From assembly GCF_036370855.1 (NCBI RefSeq), contig NC_088111.1:19875501-19939500 (forward strand): DNA of 64,000 nt, read 5' to 3'. This DNA is from Dromaius novaehollandiae. Taxonomy: Eukaryota > Chordata > Aves > Casuariiformes > Dromaiidae. Made by a program: the position numbers and the translations under genes. The first letter of the stretch is position 1; each line of letters starts with the position of its first letter. Below the pieces are notes generated by a model. The model did not search any database. It was given only the letters and a program-made list of their open reading frames with translations, and had not been told where the DNA came from. This document shows positions 11,521-59,102 of this stretch, piece by piece.

Positions 11521-13900
11521 TGTTGGGCAATTTGTCCCCGTGTTCAGGATGAAGCGTGGTTAAGAAGACCGTCGCCAGCTAGTAAAACCAGCCGGGGGGT
11601 CTCATTTTCATTGGAGTTATCACACGTATAAAAACCCAATTGCTCTTGTGCTGTAGTTCCAGGCCGGTTGTTTCACCGAGAGCAGGGCAGCGCACCAGCA
11701 GTCTGAAGGCCATGTACGTACTGGGCTGCGTGAAGTGAGTTTGCTGCTGTGCAAAGTTCAGCGATTCCTCCTTGCGTGTTGGCACTAACATCGTTGTCTG
11801 ATTCTAGGGGCCTGAGCTGTAACAGGGAATTCCCTGCTGCTGCTTTCCTACAGCTCTGTGGGGAAGCAAACTGAGCCTTCTGCTGCGCTAAGCTTGCTCC
11901 CAGATAAGAACGAGGGGAATCTTTTTCCTGCTTTTTTTGTGCCGGGCAGGTCGCTGGAGACTTGCAAACGTGACTGTGCCGTGTTAGACTACTCCCTGGC
12001 CTTTTTTCTCCTGTTCCCGTGTTGTCTTTGTTCTGGGTTTGGAAACTCCAGCACTTACTACGTCCTCTCTCTTGGGCAGGAGGCTTCTCACAGGTTTGCT
12101 CTGCCGGTGAGTGGCCCAGAAGGAATGATCAAGCAGGAGAACTTTGTGCTGAGCACGTCAGGGTAAGTGGCTGCCCTGCCAGTGGGTTGCTTCTGCTGTG
12201 CCAGTGCTCTGGGGTGGGGGCATGTTTGGCTTTGCTTGCCAGAGGTGAGCCACTGATGAGATGAGGGAGTGCTAGAAATCTGATCCTTCCATCCTCACTC
12301 CACGAAACACCTGTGGCTCCCCGGAAACCTCCTGTTTCAAAGAAGGCTATTGCTACCAGAGACAACTTGCTGCCACGATGCTTGGACTCTTCTCCTCAAT
12401 GTCTACGGATACTGAAAGTCATCTGTGAACTGCACTTGTATCCCCATGACCCATGTGGCCGACCAGCAGAGCTAGGAGGTGATGGGTTTCAGAACAAGTT
12501 TTGCACTCTCTCTGCTGCTGTAGGAGTCAGGAGATGCTCTGTCTCTAGCTGCCCGTTTTAAAGTATTGCCTTATTTTTTCCTGACGACTTGATGTGTTTT
12601 GCCACTACCCTTCCTTTCTGTTCTTCTGACTAAGCTCATTTCACAATTTTTCAACCGTCCGTATGTCCTCTTCCTCTCTGTGCCCCACAGAAACCTGCAA
12701 ACAGGTGTCTTGACACGCTAGAGCTTGGGGCTTCCTCAGCGTGCCTGTGCTTCGCAGCCCTGCATGTTACCTGCTCTGTGCCCTGTAGTAGCTGCTGCAC
12801 TTTCTCTGCTCTCTTTCTCCCACAGCTGGGTGAACTGAAGGCGAGTATTTCATTCTAAACCAGTGTTATCGACTTAATCAGATCTGCCCTCCATGTTACA
12901 ACCCCTCTCTCTTTTTCAAGAGTGTTGCACTATATTAGGAGAAAAGTCCATGTTTTAAGAGAAGTAACAGCCTTTTAAAACCAGGGTGTGTGACTTGATT
13001 TGTTCTGCCATCCAAGCCCCGCCAACCTCTTTTTCTCCCAAACACTGATTGCGGTTGACTGCTGGCAGAAGCTGGTTTCTATGCCTGAACATCTTTAATA
13101 AAGGTCTCTCAGGTATTAGCAGAATGGAGAGGTTTCTTTCTATATAAAATATGGCATTTAGAAAAAAACTCTAAAATGATGGGTTTAATTTACCAGTCTG
13201 TGGCCATAATCCAGGGGCTACTATAGCCAAACCTGTGCAGTTTCCTACTGAAAGCTGTAATGCAGTCATTAATTTTTGACCATACGCTCATGTGTTGCAT
13301 CAGGGCACTGCTGTCAGAGCAGTTCTTGCCGGGGGAGTTTGTCTGGTTCTGGTGAATGGAGTTAAAAGACCTGAATTCAGGCCTTGGTTCAGCTTCTGAC
13401 TCTGACCTTGGGCTCTGATCTCGGGACTCTTAACCTTTGTCTTAATCTCCCTAAGACAGCAGTGATAAGTCTACCTGTGTGATTGCTGTGTTTCTGAAAG
13501 TTTCCTTCTTCACAGTTTTTAAGAAGGGCTTGAAATTGATGAATCTTGTTTTCAGTAATTAAAATCCATCTTGACAACAGCAACACGCTGATCAAGAGAG
13601 ACTGCCTAATGTATTAAAATGTAACAGCATTACTAAAAAGCATCTGTGAAGGCCCAGGTGTTTCAGTCTTGACTCCTGCCTGCAATGAACAGCGTCTTGC
13701 AGGACCTTCGAAAGGGTTTTTTACCTTTCCGCTTCTGCAGGAAGCGCAGGGCGCTCCCGTGTCAGTCATCCAGCCGTACCGCGCGTTTCCTCCCGTTAGA
13801 GCTGTTGTTAACAGCAGCCAACTGTTGATCGGTAACACGTGAAATAAGCCGGGTTCGGAAGAGAACTTAACGTTACAGGCAGGGCGCTTAGCGAGGCGGC
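11521..13900. other. Intergenic spacer between GLYR1 and MRPS34
   Basis: About 2.4 kb of moderate-GC sequence. No exon of a known neighbour, including EME2, was recognised on either strand. A strong plus-strand donor-like site (CAGG|GTAAGT, exon end 12162) preceded by an acceptor-like CTTGGGCAG ending near 12079 could belong to a non-coding transcript, but the protein frames there look random. Confidence 0.6.
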
Positions 13901-14800
13901 GCGTCCACGACAGCAGCTGGCAGGAGGGGATTTGAGGGCGCGTGCAGGGAAAGCACGTTCCGGGGAGGGTTCAGGACCGATGCAGCAGTGGTTCGGGGCG
14001 GGGGGACAGGCGGCCCGGGCTGTGCGCAGCTGCACAGGTGGAAACGGAGCAGCCGGAGAGACGAGCCTGTGCCTTCTTCAGGAGGGCAATACCGGCAGCT
14101 CCCCGCAGAGCAGCAGGGCCTGGGGAGCCTCGGCTCTCACCCCAGCGGGTGCCGTGTCCCTGGCCGTAACGCGGGCCGGGCCCGGGGGGAGGCGAGGCGA
14201 GGCGAGGCTCCCGCCAGCGCGGAGCAGCCCCGCCGCAGCGCACACCCCGCTCCCCGCGCCGCCCCGCCCCGCCCGCCCGCAGAAGGCCCCCGGGTTCCGC
14301 GGCCGCGGCACAAACGTTCCGCTGCCGCCACCGCCCCGCGCGGGAGCCGCCAGGCCGCAGCGCTTCCGGGCGGCGCGCGGGCGGCACCGGAAGCTGCCGG
14401 GCGCTGAGGCGTCCCGAGGTGCGGGGCGGCGGCGCGGCTCGCTGTGGTCCGGCCCGGCTCGGCCGGCAGCCGCCATGGCCCGCAAGAAGCTGTACCGGCC
14501 CATCGCCGCCATGGCGAAGAAGATCCGCGAGTACCGGGCGCTGAAGAACCGCCCGCGGGACTCGCAGCGCTTCGCGCTGGACTACGAGAGCATGCGGCGG
14601 CCGCTGACGCAGAAGCGGCTGCCGGTGCTGGCGTGGGAGGACGCGCGCACCGAGAGCCGCCTCTTCGCGCTGCTCTGTCGCCTGCCGCTCTTCGGCGTGG
14701 GCCGCCTGGTCACCCGCAAGTCCTGGCTCTGGGAGCACGACGAGCCCTGCTACTGGGTCATCACCAAGGTCAAGGTGGACTACACGGCCGAGGTAGAGCG
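13900..14800 (+). promoter_or_regulatory. CpG-island promoter of MRPS34
   Basis: GC- and CpG-dense region ending inside MRPS34 exon 1. It has two ETS/GABP-type sites close to the gene: CTTCCGG at 14363-14369 and ACCGGAAG at 14386-14393, about 110 and 90 bp before the ATG. GABP (NRF-2) sites are common in promoters of nuclear genes for mitochondrial proteins. A GGCGA-type direct repeat lies near 14190-14208. No TATA box was seen. Confidence 0.75.
14475..14792 (+). CDS. MRPS34: MRPS34 exon 1 (coding)
   Basis: 106 codons, ending ...VKVDYTAE. Donor GTAGAG from 14793. Reading on into the intron gives only [14 protein letters not shown] and a stop. Confidence 0.95.
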
Positions 14801-16074
14801 TCCTCGCGGCTGGGCTCGTTCTCTCTGTGAGAAGTAACGGCTCTCACTGCCCGCAACCAATTCTTATTCTCTTTGCAGAATATGGATCACGGAAAAGCTT
14901 GGGGGTATCTGACCTTCAGAGGTAAAACCAGCTTGCTTTCTTTCACAAAAAGCTTACGAGAAAACATTCATAAGCAGGACCAGCAAATACAGTGCGGGGT
15001 ATGGAGAGCTGCAGGAGAACCACGGCCCTCCCATTTGGGCATTTTCTTGACTTTGTTAATTAGGAAAGAAATTCTCCGTAGTTTAGTTTCTAATGGTGGG
15101 ATCTAGCTCTCATGGAATATGTTTCCAAGAATATTGTGGGAGAGCCAGTGTAGAGTGACAGTGGGACAAGACACTGTGGACAGAGGTTTGTTGTCTTCCA
15201 TCCCTAAACTTCAAAGGCAAGACATAGAATGAGAGCATGAGGATATTCTGGGTAAAATCATCAGTAAAACAGCAATGTTGGCAAGTAAATTGGTATTGCA
15301 TACACTTAGAGTTAAATGGGGGAATCTGCCTTTTTTAAAGCCTAATGTTAATATTAGCTTAATATTAGCAATATGAATGTTTTTATTAGAGTTTCCAAAA
15401 CACTTTTCATTCAGAGCTTTATTTTTTTTTTAATGTATCTTTCTCTATATATATCTGTCATTAAGCTCCCCAGGGAACTTGCATTACTGTAGGGAGAAAT
15501 TACTCTTATTCTTCAACCATGGAAACTAAATCAGTGAGAGATGAAGTGACTTTCCAAATTAAAAGCAGAAGTCAACCGTAGAATTGGAGCAATTTGCTTG
15601 TAGTCCTTTCAGTCTGATTCTGTTTTAATTTCCATGGGCAGAAGTGGGATCCTGCAGTATAGCAGTGAAAATACTGTGTGATCCTTTCAAAAATCTTCTT
15701 TGCTGTTGCCAGTTATAGCAACAGCGATACTGGAGAGCCTGCCCTTGCTGCGTTTCCCGGAGGGAGTTTGTTGATAGCATTGTCCACTGGTCATCTTTTT
15801 CTCAGGCAAAACCGAAGAAGAGGTGAGGGAGATTGACAAGGTCATGTACCACGACTGGCGAATGGTGCCCAAGCATGAGGAGGAGGCCTTCAAGAAATTC
15901 ACCCCAGTGCCAGAAGAGACCGTACGGTACCTTCCATACCCACCTCTGCTCCGAGCCATGATCCTCGCTCAGTGGCAGAAAGAGGGAAAACCAATCACGG
16001 AGGAGCCGATGATCGATCTGGAGAAGGTCACGGCTTCTCGTGTCGCAAAGCAAAAAGCGGGGACACCAGTATAG
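14475..16074 (+). CDS. MRPS34: MRPS34, mitochondrial ribosomal small-subunit protein mS34, complete
   Basis: Three exons (14475-14792, 14879-14921, 15806-16074) join in phase to a 209-residue protein (human 218). It begins [20 protein letters not shown], carries the conserved block [21 protein letters not shown] (about residues 75-95), then [19 protein letters not shown] and [17 protein letters not shown], and ends KAGTPV. Known role: a metazoan-specific component of the mitoribosomal 28S subunit contacting 12S rRNA, needed for mitochondrial translation. The start codon sits in an ideal Kozak context (GCCGCCATGG). The frame stays open upstream, but that sequence is GC-rich promoter with no family similarity, and the family N-terminus matches this ATG. 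The basic N-terminus fits matrix import and rRNA contact. All three junctions are GT-AG and phase-consistent. Confidence 0.96.
14879..14921 (+). CDS. MRPS34: MRPS34 exon 2
   Basis: 43 bp. Acceptor CTTTGCAG ends at 14878; donor GTAAAA starts at 14922. Encodes [14 protein letters not shown] plus the first base of a Gly codon. Confidence 0.95.
14922..15805 (+). other. MRPS34 intron 2
   Basis: 884 bp, AT-richer than the exons. No repeat or RNA gene was recognised. Intron 1 is only 86 bp (14793-14878). Confidence 0.85.
15806..16074 (+). CDS. MRPS34: MRPS34 exon 3 (terminal coding)
   Basis: Acceptor ...CTCAG ends at 15805. Encodes [18 protein letters not shown]..., the conserved VPKHEEEAF and [10 protein letters not shown] segments, and ends TPV with TAG at 16072-16074. 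Confidence 0.95.
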
Positions 16075-16505
16075 ACTCGTGTGTGACCTGAGCTTCCCAT
16101 ATGCTCTTGCTGTGTGTTAGAAGCACATCAGCGTCTTACAGAAGGCACATCTGCCCGCTGTGGTATGGTGCATCCAGGTTTTCTCACTTCACTTTCTCCA
16201 CGGGACCGTACAGTGACCTTGTCTGAAAGGGAAGATGCAGATACATGCAGATTTTTTCCACAACTTCAGTCTGTCACCAGAGGGACCTTCTTGGTTCTCT
16301 GTATATTCTGTGAACTCATAGCTCCTGTCACTCTGCTACAGTTCTTTGGAGCACAGTTCCCTTTAGAGCCTGAAAAGGAGTTTTTTAAGGACACTTGTCA
16401 GATAATTTAGGTCCTATTTAAATCACAGAAAGCTAATGTAAGGATATCACCTTATTTCACAGAGCTGTGTACAAACCTAGCAGAATAAATGAGTTCTTAC
16501 CTCTG
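16075..16505 (+). other. MRPS34: MRPS34 3' UTR
   Basis: Sequence from the stop codon to shortly after the first canonical poly-A signal. No further coding similarity; the end is inferred. Confidence 0.65.
16484..16489 (+). terminator. Poly-A signal of MRPS34
   Basis: AATAAA about 410 bp after the stop. A T-rich stretch (about 16528-16543) follows and could be the downstream element. Confidence 0.65.
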
Positions 16506-16509
16506 TAGC

Positions 16510-18595
16510 ATACTTCTAAGAAAATAGCTTTTTTTTTTTTTTCTCCCCTCCTTCTTTCCCCTCAGAGCATGGAGAGCATCATCACGGTTGGTTGAGGCCC
16601 AAGTGGTAGAGCCTTTATCTTATCGGATCCCTCCTAACCAGTGCAGATTCATCTGGATTACATATGATAGCAATGAACAGCATGGGAGGAACACGACTTT
16701 AGATAGCAAGCTTTATTCCCAGAGACAGCCGTCAGGAGAGGAGCGAAACTTGAATTCTAGTGATGTGAAGTAGTTAGGATTAGCTCTATTTGAAGCCAAT
16801 AACAAAGTACCACTGGTTTCAGTGGAGTATGTTGTGAAAGTTTTTTTAAAAAATGCAATGCCTTAGTGTGGCTCCTGGGGTTGCTCTTAGGTTAGTCACT
16901 GTGACACTCGTCTGTTGTTATTACACCGTGCCGTTGGGGGAGGTTTCCGCAAGGTGTCCCCTCGGACCCTAGCCAGAATAAGCAGATTGCAAACCTGGCA
17001 ACCAAAGGCATTTGATTGTAAAAGAAAGACCTGAGTTCAGTATACTTGGGCATAGCGACACAGGAAATGCAAAAATCACCAACGAACAGAATAGGATTTT
17101 TCCTAACTGCCAGAAAGCTGAAGGAAGGAGGAAAGAGCATACTGCCTTAGCAATACTCACTGACGTGACCCTGTGCTTGAGACAGGCTTTTCACCTCAGC
17201 TGCACCGAACTGAGAATGTATTTTTAATACCGCTACATCCAATTGCTTTGATGGAAGCCGTTCTGGATGGTGTTTGCCTTATGTTATTGTACCACGCGAT
17301 GGCTTTGTAGGGGAACCCCAAACAGCCTGACTGAGAACGTGATGTGCTTGTATTAAATCACAGAAGCACAAATCACACAGGGTCACAGATGGGCGATCTG
17401 GAGGCAAAGGCACAGCTGGGCTTCACAGCTGTGTCATTGAGGAGCTCAGCTGATCCAGCTCTGCAGGGATGTGCTTTTCGCAGAGTGAAAAACCAAATGT
17501 AAAGCAACAGTGCCAATAAAGCCTCTTTCTCCTCTTGTGCTGTCTCGTGCGTGAGGCTCCCCAAGCCGGAGCTTGGGTGAGGGGGACTGGTTGCGGCACC
17601 CTGGGCACTGGTCAGCTGGTGCCCTCAGGGCTCTGACACCTGCAGGCTCTTAGCACCGAGCCCTGGGATGTCCCAAGAGCCCCATCTTTGATCTTGGCGG
17701 TTCCCTTGTGGGACACACTTCCGTAAAGCCGCAGAGCCCCAGTTTGTCATGTTTGCCTACAGCTCCAAATACATTACAGAGTCAGTTTGGTCCTGTAACA
17801 CTTAGCTGTTTGCGCTTTTTTTTTTTTTTTTTTTTTAAATAATTAACATTGGACTCTTCCCCCTGGTTATTCTCTGCAGGGATTGGGAGAGTGGAGGGGA
17901 TGGTGGCCAACTTGGCCAGCGCTGGCTGAGTGGTGCATTAAAAGGGATGTGAGCTGAGCACTCTGTTCTCAAAGCTGCCGCACTGAATGACACTGATACT
18001 GCGATGTGCTGCTAGCTGCAATTTTCCTCGCGCGCCCTAGGGATGCACAGGCAACGCACCTAATGAGGAAGCAGCCGCGGCTTGTCAAAACCTTAAAATC
18101 ATTTAGGAAGCTAATGGCAAGGGAACCTGCTTGCTGCAACTCATTTTAAACCCTGACAATTGGCAACGCTGCTATTTATAGCCTTATTCACAATAATTTT
18201 CACTACTTTCCTGTTGCCTCTTATCTATTATTGCTGCGTACACTCCTTAATTAACTTCTATAGAACAGGTATGAACTTGTCTAAATGCTACCGGGACTAA
18301 GAGGAAGAGACGAGCGGAGGGACTCGGCCTCCTGAAGGCAGGATTGCTGAGCGTCATTGATCCGTATGAGCCCTGTCCAGTACCACCCAGTATTGACAGG
18401 GGACAGTGGCAACTCGAGCTCTGAAAGCTGAGACTCCTGTGTTGACCCTGGTGCCTCATCTGAAGAGGACCTCTCACCAAGGACAGCTGCAGATAGCCAG
18501 TAGCTAAACAGCGACCATTTGAGCTGCCATGCCAACCCTTTTAAAAGCCTCGCTACAGGCTGAGCAGAAAGCCCAGTGCCCGAAACACAACACGC
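16510..18595. other. Spacer between converging MRPS34 and MAPK8IP3 3' ends
   Basis: About 2.1 kb with no recognised gene. NME3 lies in the equivalent place in mammals; no NDPK-type exon (for example one encoding a GTIRGDF-like motif) was found on either strand. A 21-T tract lies at 17816-17836. Confidence 0.65.
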
Positions 18596-18618
18596 TGGCA
18601 CTTGCTGATGTTAACACA

Positions 18619-18624
18619 TTTATT
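18619..18624 (-). terminator. Poly-A signal of MAPK8IP3
   Basis: AATAAA on the minus strand, followed within about 50 nt by a GU-rich stretch (GTGTTGTGTTT, about 18581-18591) typical of a downstream cleavage element. No earlier canonical AATAAA was seen after the stop codon. Confidence 0.7.
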
Positions 18625-20555
18625 ACATACAGAACAGATATGGTTCATCGTTTGATAGCATAGGGGACGAAGCATGGGAACGTATTCATACAGCAGTCTC
18701 TTTACAGAATGCCATCTTCTGACCAAACAGCGGAGTTTACAGGCCTTAAGACACTTTTTAAAATCCTTTTGTAACATACAAGATACTTTACATACATCAC
18801 AGTGGAGATATGACAGGGAAGTGTGTTGAAGCCAGTCAGCTCATCACCTTGCTGCCCAGTAGCCACCAAATGCAGAGAGGAGTGTGACAGCAGAGGCTGG
18901 TTTTACTTAGCTGTAGCTGCCCCCTTTTAAACATGTGCTTCTCTTGGAGGAAAATACGCGTCAAACTGGAAAGGAACCTGTTGGTAGAGGCCTCAGACCT
19001 ATTTCCTTATGTCGCCAAGGACTGGTGGGTAACAGGTGGCAGGTAGCATCACTGTGACTGCTAAAACCAGATACAGAACAAACAGTAAGAGGTAACAGTA
19101 CTGCACTTCTGTATTTTCACATGGAAAGTTCTATAGAGCTAAAGAATGGGACCTACTAGGGCTTTTTTCCCCTTAAATTAGTCCAAATTATGAAGTTTAC
19201 TTGGTATGAACTAACTGTTAGATGTTTGTGGAATCTGCTCTCTAAACGTCTATCTTCTTGTCAACCTTTCTGCACTCTGCGTTGCAACTCAGAGCGCCCG
19301 GCCTAGCAGAAAGCCTTTCAGGAAAGCGGTGGCAGCAGAACAAGCCTGGCCCGGTCAGCAGCGCCCAGCAAAGTGTCCCCGGAGGTCCCCACTGCACACA
19401 AGCGGGCTGCTCAAAAAAATCCCTCGGCCAAACAGCAGCCACAGAGCCTGGCGTGCTGGTGGCTGGAGGACACCCGTGCTGCTGGTCAGCTACCTCGCTC
19501 TACGAGGAGTGGTGTGAGCGCGCGGGTAAGCCAGCACTGCGCAAGGCAACACTGCCCCCACGGATTTGGTGGCTGAGGCCTCTGTTCTCTGGATACCTAC
19601 CTTTGCCTCCTTGGAGATGACATGTGCGCCCCAGCCTTCCTCTGAACAAGACCACCAGCATCCCCAAATCCACCGCTAACACCTGCTGCTCACTCTAGTC
19701 CTGCACGTCCAGAAGGCCGTGCTCTGGGGAAGCAGCGCCTGCCCTTCTGGGGACAGGCCTGTTTCCACTGTCAGAAAGTGCAGTGCACCTTGGACAAACG
19801 GTTGCCTCTGTATCTGGAGCTAGCACGGTAGCCTAAAACTGCTCCTGCTGGCCCCACTTCTTGCTGCTTCTCCTGCCAGCAGGACACATTCCTGCAAGCC
19901 CACAGCACTGCTCACACAAGTAGGGCAGGCAGCATTCCTCTCAGGGGTCGTCATTCTTTTCAGGAGTCTGACATTTCCAGCTTTTCGACCTATTCAGTAG
20001 CAAGGCCAGCCAGTGCTTGTCACGTTAGGTAAAGAGGTCAGGAGATCTGGCCTCATGTCTTTTCATGTCACCTCAGGCAAGACACAGCCTTTCTATACCC
20101 TGACTGCACCTACACAGCCCTTCCTAACCTCACAGCCTCGGTGTGAAGGAAAACAAGACATCTCCTCCACGCCGAGCACCAGCAGTTCCCAGAAGGGGAC
20201 GCATCCTTACGAGTCAAAGTAACTTCACCGCGTTAACAGAGAACCACAGCTCATCAATGTATCCTGCCCTCACCTGCATTTTAAAAGCCAACAAATACTA
20301 TCCAGAGCCAGCTTTCTCACTGAACTTTTCAGGCTCATAAAAAGAATGAACTCAAGAGTCGTTCCCTACCTGGCATTTTTGTAAGGGGGAGTTAAAAGCA
20401 TTGCTGACTCTTCTTTTCTCTAAGGTCCCAGTACTTTTTTGCTACTGCAGATCCCAAAGCCCTCGGGGCCTCTGCCATAAAACACCCATCTTTCATCCGA
20501 CCCTACCGACCAGCCCTCCCTGGACACGCAGTCACCCAGAACACTTCTGCTAAGA

Positions 20556-20573
20556 CAGCAGCAGCAGCAGCAG
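20556..20573. repeat. (CAG)6 triplet run in the MAPK8IP3 3' UTR
   Basis: Six perfect CAG units on the plus strand, CUG in the transcript. Too short for an expansion-type effect, but possibly length-variable. Confidence 0.85.
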
Positions 20574-21256
20574 AAGAGGGAGACCTTCCGTTGGCGTGGA
20601 CAGAGAATGTGTTCCCCACAGTAACTGTTCATGACCCTGTTACCCTCTCCAGCCAAACAGCAGAAGTAATTCTGAAACCTCGACACTCCTTTCTGTTGAA
20701 GGTTCCTGGCTTGGGCTTGGTCCTGGCTGCTCTCAGTCCGTGGGATATTATTCTGTGCTGAGGTGTACCCTATGCAGAGTGGGTAAGGTGGAAATTCCAC
20801 TGGTGAACCGGAAAGGGTTTCTTTCGAGGTGCTGGAGAGTTGTGATTCACCGTTGCTGCTTCGGTGGGGGACGCTGGGGTGACGTCCTGCTTCTCATGCA
20901 GGTGGGAGTGAGGCAACCTGCCGGAGAACCTGCGCCACCTACCCAGCTCCCGGGCCCTGGGCAGAGGGTTTGCACCGTTCTGGCTCCAAGCTTCACTTCA
21001 TCGATGAGCTGCCATTTCTCTCCTTGTAGACGCCAGCTCCAGAGCAGAACAATAATCCAACCACGCAGAAAGCGCACAGGCCCAAGATGAAAGCTGCAAG
21101 TTCAGAGGTTAGAAGGGGGTCACAGTCCAAGGCAGGAGCCGTTGCAGTTGTCTGGGGTCGGTTTCCAGCAGTAGGTATAATGCAGGAGTTCTGTATGTAC
21201 ATCTTGGCATTCAGGTGGGAGGAGGGAGACTTACATTGGTAGGAAAGGAAAAATTC

Positions 21257-59102
<37,846 letters not shown>

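Larger units (their letters stand above)
18600..21256 (-). other. MAPK8IP3: MAPK8IP3 3' UTR
   Basis: About 2.65 kb from the stop to a canonical poly-A signal, with no coding similarity. Open frames here (for example 19258-19620 and 20420-20800) are unrelated to known families. It contains a six-unit CAG run at 20556-20573, read as CUG in the transcript. Extent is inferred from the poly-A signal. Confidence 0.6.

Noticed and set aside
10405-11631. Several long Arg/Pro/Gly/Ala-rich frames on both strands
   Set aside because: They lie in the GLYR1 CpG island and are explained by base composition.
13971-14738. 255-codon minus-strand open frame over the MRPS34 promoter and exon 1
   Set aside because: A shadow frame in very GC-rich DNA, where stop codons are rare; Arg/Pro/Ala/Gly-rich with no recognisable domain.
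13932-14837. 301-codon plus-strand open frame spanning the MRPS34 start
   Set aside because: The upstream half is GC-rich promoter with no family similarity. The real protein starts at the Kozak ATG at 14475, and the frame's 3' end reads into intron 1.
16510-18600. Search for NME3 exons
   Set aside because: No NDPK-like segment was found on either strand; treated as absent and reported as a synteny observation.
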